Positions 27,769 to 35,192 of a DNA stretch of 64,000 bases are shown piece by piece; position 1 is the stretch's first letter, and each line of letters begins with the position of its first letter. Source of the stretch: JAUVPY01 sp034412795 (GTDB lineage: Bacteria; Chloroflexota; Anaerolineae; 4572-78; NAK82). The notes beneath the pieces were generated by a model. The model did no database searches. It was not told where the DNA came from and saw nothing but the letters and a program-made list of their open reading frames with translations. The position numbers and the translations under genes are program-made. The DNA is taken from NCBI GenBank assembly GCA_034412795.1, contig DAOUMD010000166.1, positions 1 to 64,000 on the forward strand. Direction: 5' to 3'.

Positions 27769-29118
27769 CTAGGCAATGCCCGCCTGGGTCAAGGGCACGC
27801 CTGCCAGTTGGTAGCCGGCCGCCAACTTGACCGCCGAGGTCATGTTGCACATGGCCGGCGTGCGCACCTTGACGCGCTCCGGCGTATCACCCCCGTTGCT
27901 CTTTACAAAATAAAACAACTCACCCTGGGGTGCTTCCACCCGGATGACGCTTTCTCCGGGTTTGATACGCTGCGGCACACCCCCAGTCAGCTCGCCGGGG
28001 GGCAGCGTGTCCAATATCTCACGCACGAGTCGGTAGCATTCAAAGAGTTCTTGAATTCGTACCACAAAGCGTGCTTCCATGTCGCCTTGAGTGTTCAGCG
28101 CCATATGCACCCCGTAATCGGAATAAGCGGCATAAGGTGCCTCGACGCGCACATCCCGCTCCACGCCAGATGCGCGGGCCGTGGGGCCCACAGCCCCCAA
28201 CACCTCGGCTTGGGCCCTGGTCAAGATATCGGTGCCACGCGTGCGCTGCAAGAACCCGGCGTCATTTGTCGTTACTTCAAGGTAGTGACGGGTACGCCCT
28301 TCCAGGAAATCGAGACCCTCACGAACGGCGTTTTCTTGTTCTGTGTCTACGTCACATTTGACACCCCCCAACACGTTGGCCGAATGGTTGGCCCGGTTTC
28401 CGGTCACCCCTTCCAGCAGGTCCATAATAGTCTCTCGGTCGTGCCAGTTGTGCATGAATAGCATGTCAGCCCCGGCCTCCCGAGCTGTGACATCCAGCCA
28501 GAGCAGGTGGTTGTGGATGCGTTCCAGTTCGGCGATCAGCACGCGGATCGCCTGGGCCCGAGGGGGAACCTCGACGCCTGCCAGTCGCTCGACAGCCAGG
28601 CAGTAGGCGGTGGCGTGGATATGCGAGCAGGCGTCACCCGTGTGTTCAAACAGGCCAAGGTTCTGTATCCAGTTACGCGATTCGGTGGCCTTCTCAATGC
28701 CTCGGTGCTCATATCCTGAGGGCAGCGTCGCACCCGTGACGATTTCCCCATCTACGGCAACGCCATACACTTCGCTCAATTCGCGTTCATACGGCCCGGC
28801 GCTGGGAATTATCTCGCTCAGGGTGGGCAGGCTGGCTTTCTCACGCGGCAGGCGTACCCGTAATGTGATAACGGCAGCTCCCACGCAAAAATGATACAGC
28901 ACTTCCAGTTCACCAGCTTCCACGCCCAGGTCAAGACCGGTGATGGCGGTCAGGTACCCCAGGCGTTTGACCCGCAGCGCTGCCGCAATGGGCAGCAGGT
29001 CATCTGGAGAGCGTAGTCTTGCGTCCAGCCGGTTGGGTTCAGGTCGCTTGATTTCGGTCACCCAACCCCAGGACCGGGCGATTTCAGTGGCTAAGTTCAA
29101 TGTTTCTTGTGTGCCCAT
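27769..29118 (-). CDS. NuoCD / hydrogenase large-subunit-like protein lacking metal ligands
   Basis: This 449-residue protein joins a NuoC-like 30-kDa part (about 1-125) to a NuoD/HycE-like part. The segments EHRGIEKATESRNW and IHATAYCLAVERLAGVEVP match group 4 hydrogenase large subunits. The first ligand motif, normally RICGICSHSH, reads EHTGDACSHIH (residues 158-168), so one cysteine is lost. The frame stops after AGVPLTQAGIA, before the usual DPCxSCT motif. It therefore cannot hold Ni-Fe. No membrane subunits or other Nuo genes accompany it. It precedes a response regulator and kinases, which hints at a sensory or regulatory use. Confidence 0.82.
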   Translation of the reverse strand: MGTQETLNLATEIARSWGWVTEIKRPEPNRLDARLRSPDDLLPIAAALRVKRLGYLTAITGLDLGVEAGELEVLYHFCVGAAVITLRVRLPREKASLPTLSEIIPSAGPYERELSEVYGVAVDGEIVTGATLPSGYEHRGIEKATESRNWIQNLGLFEHTGDACSHIHATAYCLAVERLAGVEVPPRAQAIRVLIAELERIHNHLLWLDVTAREAGADMLFMHNWHDRETIMDLLEGVTGNRANHSANVLGGVKCDVDTEQENAVREGLDFLEGRTRHYLEVTTNDAGFLQRTRGTDILTRAQAEVLGAVGPTARASGVERDVRVEAPYAAYSDYGVHMALNTQGDMEARFVVRIQELFECYRLVREILDTLPPGELTGGVPQRIKPGESVIRVEAPQGELFYFVKSNGGDTPERVKVRTPAMCNMTSAVKLAAGYQLAGVPLTQAGIA

Positions 29119-29244
29119 ATAATCTACTTCTCATGTTCGGCTCAGAAGTTCTCTTTCTTTGTCCTAGTTTAGACACTTCGTGTAACAAGTGCCGTTACAA
29201 AGTAGTTACAAACCGGTGACAAGAATCTGAATGACGCAAGGGGC

Positions 29245-29308
29245 GTGAATTCTGTCACAATAAAATATACTATCACACATATTCAAAATGGTCATATGCC
29301 GAATGTCA
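29245..29308. promoter_or_regulatory. Operator region C: same two motif types
   Basis: GTGAATTCTGTCAC spans 29245-29258 and TGGTCATATGCCGAATGTCA spans 29289-29308. The second matches the 20-mer of region A at 18 of 20 positions. Both lie upstream of the NuoCD-like gene, at nearly the same mutual spacing as in region A (44 versus 42 bp). Confidence 0.65.
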
Positions 29309-29430
29309 CCCTAAGGATTGAGAATTATAACTTCCTAAATGCAAGTGAAATACTAGCCTGATTCAGTCGGCTAATGGGTAAGTTATTAAATCCTTAGTTC
29401 TAGGCTGCGATGGTTGTCAGCTCAACGCTC

Positions 29431-29459
29431 TTGACAGTCGATTACTAATGTGCTAAACT
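29431..29459 (+). promoter_or_regulatory. Sigma-70 promoter of the arginine operon
   Basis: TTGACA (29431-29436) and TAAACT (29454-29459) are separated by 17 bp. Transcription would start near 29466, leaving a leader of about 270 bases before argC that holds the leader peptide and the terminator. Confidence 0.75.
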
Positions 29460-29511
29460 CTGCGTCACAATAATTATGGTGGAACGACCCCACTCTTCGG
29501 ATATCTATCCT

Positions 29512-29583
29512 ATGGATATGGACATCCACATTCTAGCCACCTCGCTGCCCAGGAGGTTGCGCAGGAGCCAGCCGGACAAATAG
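29512..29583 (+). CDS. Arginine leader peptide (attenuator)
   Basis: This short frame encodes 21 or 23 codons (ATG at 29512 or 29518, stop TAG at 29581). It encodes ...SLPRRLRRSQPDK, that is, four arginines in five codons (AGG AGG TTG CGC AGG, 29551-29565). A strong terminator follows 50 bp later and argC after that. This is the layout of amino-acid attenuation: with Arg-tRNA scarce, a ribosome stalled here would free 29591-29595 (AGGCT) to pair with 29636-29640 (AGCCT) and disrupt the terminator. The ribosome site is weak. Confidence 0.6.
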   Translation: MDMDIHILATSLPRRLRRSQPDK

Positions 29584-29632
29584 TCTGGATAGGCTTGTTT
29601 GGGGTTCCAGTTCCCAACCGAAGGGCGTTGTT

Positions 29633-29669
29633 GCCAGCCTTCCAGATACGGAGGCTGGCCTTTTTGTTT
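29633..29669 (+). terminator. Intrinsic terminator (attenuator) upstream of argC
   Basis: GCCAGCCTTC (29633-29642) pairs over 10 bp with GGAGGCTGGC-type bases (29650-29659) around a 7-nt loop, followed by TTTTTGTTT. It sits between the leader peptide and argC, 64 bp before the argC start codon, so it would stop the operon unless disrupted. Confidence 0.85.
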
Positions 29670-29733
29670 AGGTGCAAGGATTACCCTAAAAACTTTCGGG
29701 AAGCACCACTAGGGCTGTATAGGGAGGCGTAAC

Positions 29734-30750
29734 GTGATCAAAGTCGGCGTCTACGGAGCTACCGGATACACGGGTTTTGAGTTGATCCGTATTCTGCGGC
29801 GACACCCCGACGTATCCCTGGCCTTTGCCACGTCGGAGACTTGGGCCGGCGGCCGCTTGAGCGATGTGTTCCCGGTCCCGTATGATCTGCCTCTAGTTTC
29901 GGGAGCGGAGGCCGATCCGGGGACCGTCGAGGCGGTCTTTTGTTGCCTGCCCCACGGTGCGGCGATGGCGTCCGTAGCTGCCGCTCGCGCGGCGGGGGCC
30001 AGGGTGATTGACCTCTCGGCCGACTTTCGACTGAGTGATAGGGCGCTCTACGAGAAGTGGTATGGGCTGGCGCACGCCGCACCTCGACTGTTGCAAGAGG
30101 CGGTCTATGGCCTGCCCGAGATCTACCGGGACCAGGTGGCGGAGGCGTCGCTGGTAGCCAATCCTGGTTGTTATCCGACCAGTGTTGTGTTGGCGCTTTA
30201 CCCCTTGCTCCAGGCCGGGCTCATCGCCGACGGTCCCATCATTGCCGACAGCAAGTCAGGCGTGAGCGGCGCTGGCCGCAAACCTAGCCTGAAGACCCAC
30301 TTTGTCGAAGTTGACGACAACTTCTCACCCTACAATATCGGTCGTGCCCACCGCCATCTGCCCGAGATGGCCCAAGAAGTTGGACGCCTGGGCGGCGAAG
30401 GGGGAGCGCTCATATTTTCCCCACATCTCACCCCCGTGTCGCGTGGTATTCTGTCCACCATCTATGTCCCCCTCTCACCCTCAGTTACGGTCCAAAGTTT
30501 ACATAACGTTTACCGTGAGGTTTATGCCGATGAGCCATTCATATGGCTCTTGCCGGAGGGCCAGTTGGCAACCATGGCCCACGCCGTGCATACCAATTGT
30601 TGTGCCCTGTCGCTGACACTCGCCGGGCCAGGACAGCTCATTCTTTGCTCAGCCATTGACAACCTGCTGAAGGGGGCCGCCGGGCAGGCCGTACAGAACT
30701 TCAATTTGATGTTTGGTCTGGAAGAAACGTTGGGGCTGGTGGACTTATGA
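29734..30750 (+). CDS. argC: N-acetyl-gamma-glutamyl-phosphate reductase
   Basis: This 338-residue enzyme performs the third step of arginine synthesis, NADPH-dependent reduction of N-acetylglutamyl phosphate to the semialdehyde. The N-terminal Rossmann motif is GVYGATGYTGFELIR, the catalytic cysteine lies in LVANPGCYPTSV, and GVSGAGRKP and HRHLPEM follow. The start is GTG after AGGGAGGCGT. It heads the arg operon and its stop overlaps the argB start (ATGA). Confidence 0.96.
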   Translation: MIKVGVYGATGYTGFELIRILRRHPDVSLAFATSETWAGGRLSDVFPVPYDLPLVSGAEADPGTVEAVFCCLPHGAAMASVAAARAAGARVIDLSADFRLSDRALYEKWYGLAHAAPRLLQEAVYGLPEIYRDQVAEASLVANPGCYPTSVVLALYPLLQAGLIADGPIIADSKSGVSGAGRKPSLKTHFVEVDDNFSPYNIGRAHRHLPEMAQEVGRLGGEGGALIFSPHLTPVSRGILSTIYVPLSPSVTVQSLHNVYREVYADEPFIWLLPEGQLATMAHAVHTNCCALSLTLAGPGQLILCSAIDNLLKGAAGQAVQNFNLMFGLEETLGLVDL

Positions 30751-31526
30751 CCCGAGTTATCAAAGTCGGCGGCAATGAGCTGGATGATCCCATATTCGTC
30801 AAGGGGTTGGTTCGGACCGTAAAGGCATTGCCCGACCCGCCGGTGCTGGTACACGGCGGCGGCAAGGAGATCCGCTCCCTACAGGAACGCCTGGGCTTGG
30901 AGCCGCAATATGTTGACGGTCTGCGTGTTACTGACCAGGAATCGCTGGCCGTGGTTCAAATGGTGCTGGCCGGGCGCGTCAACAAGCGGCTGGTCGCCTC
31001 GCTTACCGCCGAGGGGGTGGATGCTTTTGGCATGTCGGGCGTTGACCGGGGCGCGATCAAGGCAGAGAAGCTGGAGCACCCGGCCGGCGACCTGGGCTGG
31101 GTGGGCCGTATCGTTGCCGTGCGGACTGAGGTATTCGAGCGTTTGCTGGATGATGGCATTACAGCCGTTCTTTCTCCCATCTGTTGGGGACCGGACGGGA
31201 GCATGTTCAACGTGAATGCCGATCACGTGGCCTTAGCCGTTGCCAGCGCCTTGGGCGCTGAGACATTGGTCTTTGTGTCCAACGTGCCCGGTGTCATGGC
31301 CGGCGACCAATTGATTGAGCATATCAACTCTGACCACGCCGAGACCCTCATCGCCGATGGAGTCGTCTTCGGCGGCATGGTGCCCAAAGTCCGCTCCGCG
31401 CTGGAGGCCGTCGCCGCTGGCGTAAATGCGGTCTGTATCACCAATCTCGATGGCCTGGCCAAAGGTACCGGAACCGTAGTCACTGCTAACCTCCAACCCC
31501 CAGTTCCTGGCATCCAGAATCCATAG
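30747..31526 (+). CDS. argB: Acetylglutamate kinase
   Basis: This 259-residue amino-acid kinase has VIKVGGNELDD and VLVHGGGKEI at the phosphate-binding sites and FVSNVPGVM near the C-terminal nucleotide site. It phosphorylates N-acetylglutamate. The LysW-linked paralogue is less likely because the rest of the operon is the acetylated route (argJ) and there is no LysW gene. The N-terminal arginine-sensing helix of feedback-inhibited enzymes is not evident. Confidence 0.93.
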   Translation: MTRVIKVGGNELDDPIFVKGLVRTVKALPDPPVLVHGGGKEIRSLQERLGLEPQYVDGLRVTDQESLAVVQMVLAGRVNKRLVASLTAEGVDAFGMSGVDRGAIKAEKLEHPAGDLGWVGRIVAVRTEVFERLLDDGITAVLSPICWGPDGSMFNVNADHVALAVASALGAETLVFVSNVPGVMAGDQLIEHINSDHAETLIADGVVFGGMVPKVRSALEAVAAGVNAVCITNLDGLAKGTGTVVTANLQPPVPGIQNP

Positions 31527-31535
31527 GAGGAAATC

Positions 31536-32750
31536 ATGAACGCAACCGACGTAATCGCCCTGGAACAGAAATACGTGCTACACACCTACAATCGCCCCGA
31601 GTTTGTGCTGGTGCGTGGAGAGGGTGCGCGGGTCTTCGACAGTGAGGGGCGTGCCTATCTTGATGGCGTCTCGGGTATCGCCGTCAACGCCCTGGGATAC
31701 CGGGACCCTCAAGTGGTGGCCACCATTCAGGCCGCTGCCGAGGGCCTGATCCACGTCTCGAACCTGTATCACACTCAACCCCACGCTTCACTGGCCCGCT
31801 CACTGGTGGAGGAATCTTTCGCCGACCGGGTCTTCTTTTGTAACTCGGGAACCGAGGCCGTGGAGGGGGCGTTAAAATTCGCCCGCAAGGTTGCCCAACA
31901 GCGATCTGCCGGCGGCGAAAGCAAGACTCAGATCGTGGCTTTCACCAACTCCTTCCACGGGCGCACCATGGGAGCCCTCTCCACCACGGCCACCGAGAAG
32001 TACCGCGCCCCCTTCGAGCCGCTAATCCCCGGCGTGCACTTTGTAACTTTCAACGATCTGGCCGCTGCCGAGGCGGCTATCACCGACCAGGTGTGCGCCG
32101 TCATCGTGGAACCCGTGCAAGGGGAGGGGGGCGTTAACCTCGCCACGCCCGACTTCTTGGAGTGCGTCCGTGCTGCTTGCGAGCAGGCCGGCGCGTTGCT
32201 CATCTTCGACGAGATCCAATGTGGTTTGGGGCGCACCGGTCACCTGTGGGCGCACCAGGCCTACGGAGTGTCGCCCGATCTCATGACCCTGGCCAAACCC
32301 CTGGCCGGCGGCTTGCCTATGGGGGCCGTGCTGATGACCCAGGCGGTGGCGGATGTGATGGGGCCGGGTGACCACGGCAGCACCTTTGCCGCCGGGCCGC
32401 TGGTGTGCCAGGTGGCTCAGGTCGTGCTGGACCGGGTATCCGATCCCGATTTCTTGGCCGGCGTACGTGATAAGGGCCAGCATCTCGGCCAACGCTTATC
32501 CGCGCTCGTCGAGTCTCAACCGCTGGCGCTAGAGGCACGTGGCGCAGGCCTGATGTGGGGCATCCAATGCCAGGTAGAGGCAGCGCCCATCGTCGAGGCC
32601 GGCTACCAGCACGGCATCCTGGTCTGCCTCGCCGGTCCCCACGTCGTGCGTCTCCTACCGCCCCTGACCATCACCCAAACCGAATTAGACGAACTCGTAG
32701 ACCGCCTGGCCGCCGCATTCGAATGGGCAAATGAGCAAATCAGCAAATAG
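31536..32750 (+). CDS. argD: Acetylornithine aminotransferase
   Basis: This 404-residue class III PLP transaminase has FCNSGTEAVEGALKFAR, SFHGRTMGAL, IFDEIQCGLGRTG and the PLP-lysine in LAKPLAGGLPMGA. It converts N-acetylglutamate semialdehyde to N-acetylornithine. It follows AGGAGGAAATC. The last codons (ANEQISK) and the stop are written by a GCAAAT-word repeat that continues downstream, so the C-terminus was probably extended by repeat growth. Confidence 0.95.
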   Translation: MNATDVIALEQKYVLHTYNRPEFVLVRGEGARVFDSEGRAYLDGVSGIAVNALGYRDPQVVATIQAAAEGLIHVSNLYHTQPHASLARSLVEESFADRVFFCNSGTEAVEGALKFARKVAQQRSAGGESKTQIVAFTNSFHGRTMGALSTTATEKYRAPFEPLIPGVHFVTFNDLAAAEAAITDQVCAVIVEPVQGEGGVNLATPDFLECVRAACEQAGALLIFDEIQCGLGRTGHLWAHQAYGVSPDLMTLAKPLAGGLPMGAVLMTQAVADVMGPGDHGSTFAAGPLVCQVAQVVLDRVSDPDFLAGVRDKGQHLGQRLSALVESQPLALEARGAGLMWGIQCQVEAAPIVEAGYQHGILVCLAGPHVVRLLPPLTITQTELDELVDRLAAAFEWANEQISK

Positions 32751-32905
32751 GCAAATCAGCAAATAGGCAAATAGGCAAATCAGCAAATAGGCAAATCAGC
32801 AAATGAGCAAATCAACCAACCAACTAACCAACCAACCAACTAACCAACCACCCACCCAACCAACAAACAAACCAACAAACAAACCACCCCACCCACCCAC
32901 CCAAC
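32744..32905. repeat. Tandem word repeats: GCAAATCA/GCAAATAG then CCAACCAACTAA
   Basis: The end of argD and the gap after it consist of GCAAATCAGCAAATAG words. They change near 32810 into an A/C-rich run of CCAA, CTAA and CCAC words that continues inside the N-terminus of the next gene. The GCAAAT words reappear in reverse at 60348-60397. Confidence 0.85.
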
Positions 32906-33390
32906 AAATCAGGCCGGCCCGCATCGCCGACGTACCCGACATTGCCGCGCTGGTGGATCGTTTTGCCGGGCGGGGGGAGATCTTGCCTCGCCTCACTGAG
33001 GACGTTTACCAGTCCGTGCGCGAGTGGGTGGTCGCCGAGCGCGCCGGCCAGGTCGTTGGCTGCGGGGCCTTGGTCATCCTCTGGGCCGACCTGGCTGAGA
33101 TCCGCTCCTTGGTGGTCTCACCCGAATCCCAGGGCATGGGTATCGGCCGCGAATTGGTGGCGGCCTTGATGGCCCAGGCCGCCGATCTGGACATTCCCCA
33201 GGTCTTCACTCTCACCCGCCAGACCGGCTTCTTCCTCAAGTCCGGCTTTCAGGTCGTCCCCCGCGAGAGCCTGCCGCGCAAAATCTGGAAAGACTGCATC
33301 ACCTGCACCAAATTCGTCGGCTGCGACGAAGTCGCCCTCGTGCGGCCCGTGGATCAGGGGGGATGGTTTGTTAGTTGGATGGTTTGTTAG
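32803..33390 (+). CDS. GNAT N-acetyltransferase, probable N-acetylglutamate synthase
   Basis: This frame of 195 codons has a real domain starting near residue 37 (IRPARIADVPDIAAL). It has the acetyl-CoA loop VVSPESQGMGIGREL and the C-terminal TRQTGFFLKSGF and KDCITC segments seen in short ArgA-type acetyltransferases. It lies between argD and argJ, which supports N-acetylglutamate synthesis. The first 36 residues (TNQPTNQP-like) and the last dozen (GGWFVSWMVC) are encoded by low-complexity repeats. The only in-frame ATG lies inside the repeat, so the true start is uncertain. Confidence 0.82.
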   Translation: MSKSTNQLTNQPTNQPPTQPTNKPTNKPPHPPTQQIRPARIADVPDIAALVDRFAGRGEILPRLTEDVYQSVREWVVAERAGQVVGCGALVILWADLAEIRSLVVSPESQGMGIGRELVAALMAQAADLDIPQVFTLTRQTGFFLKSGFQVVPRESLPRKIWKDCITCTKFVGCDEVALVRPVDQGGWFVSWMVC

Positions 33391-33682
33391 TTGGATGGTT
33401 TGTTAGTTGGATGGGTGGTTGGGTGGTTGGTTTGTTGGATGGTTAGTTGGTTAGTTGGTTAGTTGGTTTGTTGGTTAGTTGGTTTGTTGGTTAGTTAGTT
33501 AGTTAGGTGATTGGTTGGTAGACTGGCTTGGTTGAGCAGCAAGATATCGTCGCGTACTGAGCTTCCTGATCCAATCTACCACCCAACTAACCAACTAACA
33601 AACAAACCAACCACCCAACCAACCATCCAACCACCCACCCACCCAACCAACTAACCACCCATCCACCCACCCAACACAAACA
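33357..33682. repeat. GGTTTGTTAGTTGGAT words and inverted ACCAACCA words
   Basis: A G/T-rich tandem run (33357-33520) begins inside the end of the acetyltransferase gene. After about 55 bp it is followed by an A/C-rich run of the complementary words (33577-33682) leading to argJ. The two arms could pair over a long stretch in RNA or single-stranded DNA. Confidence 0.85.
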
Positions 33683-33693
33683 AGGAGACACCT

Positions 33694-34941
33694 ATGACTC
33701 CACCATACCAACCTGACCCATCCCCGGGCGCCATCACCTGCGTGCCTGGGTTTCGAGCGGCGGGCGTGGCCTGCGGGCTAAAGGACAGTGGTCAGCTCGA
33801 CCTGGCCCTGGTTGCCTGCGACCAACCCGCGACCGCGGCCGCCGTGTTCACCACCAATGCCTTCAAAGCCGCTCCCGTGCTTTACGATCAGCAGCTTCTT
33901 TCGCATAGTCATAATGCTATCCAGGCAATAATTACCAATGCAGGTAACGCTAACGCCTGCACCGGCGCGGGTGGACTACACGACGCCGAGCGCATGGCGC
34001 GTCTCACCGAGGCGGCGCTGGAGTTGCCCTCCGGCAGTGTCTTTGTCATGAGCACCGGCGTCATCGGGCACCGGCTGCCTATGGAGAAGATTGAGATCGG
34101 GATCCGCGCTGCGGCGGGGGCCCTGTCGCCAACCGGCGGTGCCGACGCCGCCCGCGCTATTATGACCACCGACCTGGTCCCCAAAGAAGCCTCCCTCCAG
34201 GCCGAAATTGGGGGAGTCCCGATTTTAATCGGGGGTATGGCCAAAGGGAGCGGCATGATCCATCCCAGCTTGGCTCCGGCCGGTGCGCCGCACGCCACCA
34301 TGCTGTCCGTCATCGTCACCAACGCAGCCGTCTCCGCCGCTGCGCTGGACGCCGCCCTGACGCGGGCCGCCGATGCCAGCTTCAACCGCATCACCGTAGA
34401 CGGCGACACCAGCACCAACGACACCCTGCTCCTTCTGGCGTCGGGTGCTGCGAAAAACTCTTTGATTGAACTCGATTCGGAGGACTACCGGACCTTTGAG
34501 GCTGCCTTGACCCAGGTGTGCATCTCGTTGGCTAAGGCCATCGCCCGCGACGGGGAGGGGGCCACCCGCCTGGTGGAAATCGTAGTGCGGGGAGCGGTTA
34601 GTGATGGAGAAGCGGAGCGGGCGGCCAAGACCGTCGCCACCTCGCCCCTGGTCAAGACCGCCATCTTCGGTGCCGATCCCAACTGGGGCCGTATCCTGGC
34701 CGCCATCGGCCGCAGTGGGGCCCAGGTCGATTCGGCTCGCGTCGCCCTGTGGCTGGGTGACGTAGGTCTCGTTGCCGGCGGCGAGCCGCTACCCTTCGAC
34801 CAGGCTGCCGCCCGGGCCGCCCTCCAGGCTTCCGAAGTGTCCTTCACCGCCGACCTGGGCCTGGGTCCCGGCCAGGCCACCGTCTGGACCTGTGACCTCT
34901 CCTACAAATACATCGAAATCAACGCCGAATATCATACATAA
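33694..34941 (+). CDS. argJ: Glutamate N-acetyltransferase / ornithine acetyltransferase
   Basis: This 415-residue enzyme transfers the acetyl group from acetylornithine back to glutamate and cleaves itself at a conserved threonine. NAGNANACTG, MSTGVIGHRLPM, KGSGMIHP and ATMLS are present. The threonine of ATML is the expected nucleophile. Between GMIHP and ATML there are about seven extra residues (SLAPAGAPH) compared with the usual HPNMATML. FGADPNWGR near the end is typical. It has a good ribosome site (AAGGAGACACCT). Confidence 0.95.
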   Translation: MTPPYQPDPSPGAITCVPGFRAAGVACGLKDSGQLDLALVACDQPATAAAVFTTNAFKAAPVLYDQQLLSHSHNAIQAIITNAGNANACTGAGGLHDAERMARLTEAALELPSGSVFVMSTGVIGHRLPMEKIEIGIRAAAGALSPTGGADAARAIMTTDLVPKEASLQAEIGGVPILIGGMAKGSGMIHPSLAPAGAPHATMLSVIVTNAAVSAAALDAALTRAADASFNRITVDGDTSTNDTLLLLASGAAKNSLIELDSEDYRTFEAALTQVCISLAKAIARDGEGATRLVEIVVRGAVSDGEAERAAKTVATSPLVKTAIFGADPNWGRILAAIGRSGAQVDSARVALWLGDVGLVAGGEPLPFDQAAARAALQASEVSFTADLGLGPGQATVWTCDLSYKYIEINAEYHT

Positions 34942-34947
34942 GTGATG

Positions 34948-35116
34948 GCATAGTTCAGAAGTCCCTGAAATTAGGCCGCGTCCAATAAACAATTGCCGAC
35001 GAAGGACGAACGACGAAGGACCAATTACTGACTCAGGTCTCTTCGTCGTTCGTCCTTCGTCGTTCGTTCTTCGTCATTCGTCCAGTCGAGAAAGTGTTAC
35101 CCTATTTCTGAACCAT
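34948..35116. repeat. Inverted-repeat element with GTTCAGAA ends and GACGAAGGA core, copy 1
   Basis: The ends are GTTCAGAA (34953-34960) and TTCTGAAC (35106-35113). The inside is made of GACGAAGGACGAACGACGAA words and their complement around GACTCAGGTCTC. A homologous copy in the opposite orientation lies at 41136-41264, including the bases GAGAAAGTGTTACCC. It carries no coding content. Confidence 0.8.
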
Positions 35117-35151
35117 CCTTAAGTGATTGTACCCATAGAGTCTACAGACAT

Positions 35152-35192
35152 TCTAACCACCCAACCACCCAACCACCCACCCAACCAACTAA
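35152..35192. repeat. ACCACCCA word repeat
   Basis: A short A/C-rich tandem run of ACCACCCA and CCAACCA words directly overlaps the 3' end of the minus-strand anti-sigma-like gene. Confidence 0.7.

Noticed and set aside
29461..29733. T-box riboswitch before argC
   Set aside because: GGTGGAACGACC at 29478 resembles the T-box only loosely and lies about 150 bp from the terminator. The antiterminator bulge sequence is absent. The Arg leader peptide explains the layout better.
30747..31526. LysZ-type kinase of the LysW pathway instead of ArgB
   Set aside because: No LysW carrier or LysX ligase is present, and ArgJ in the operon requires acetylated intermediates.
32803..33682. Long low-complexity open frames on either strand as separate proline/threonine-rich or tryptophan-rich genes
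   Set aside because: They arise from the repeat words alone and have no non-repetitive body, except for the acetyltransferase.
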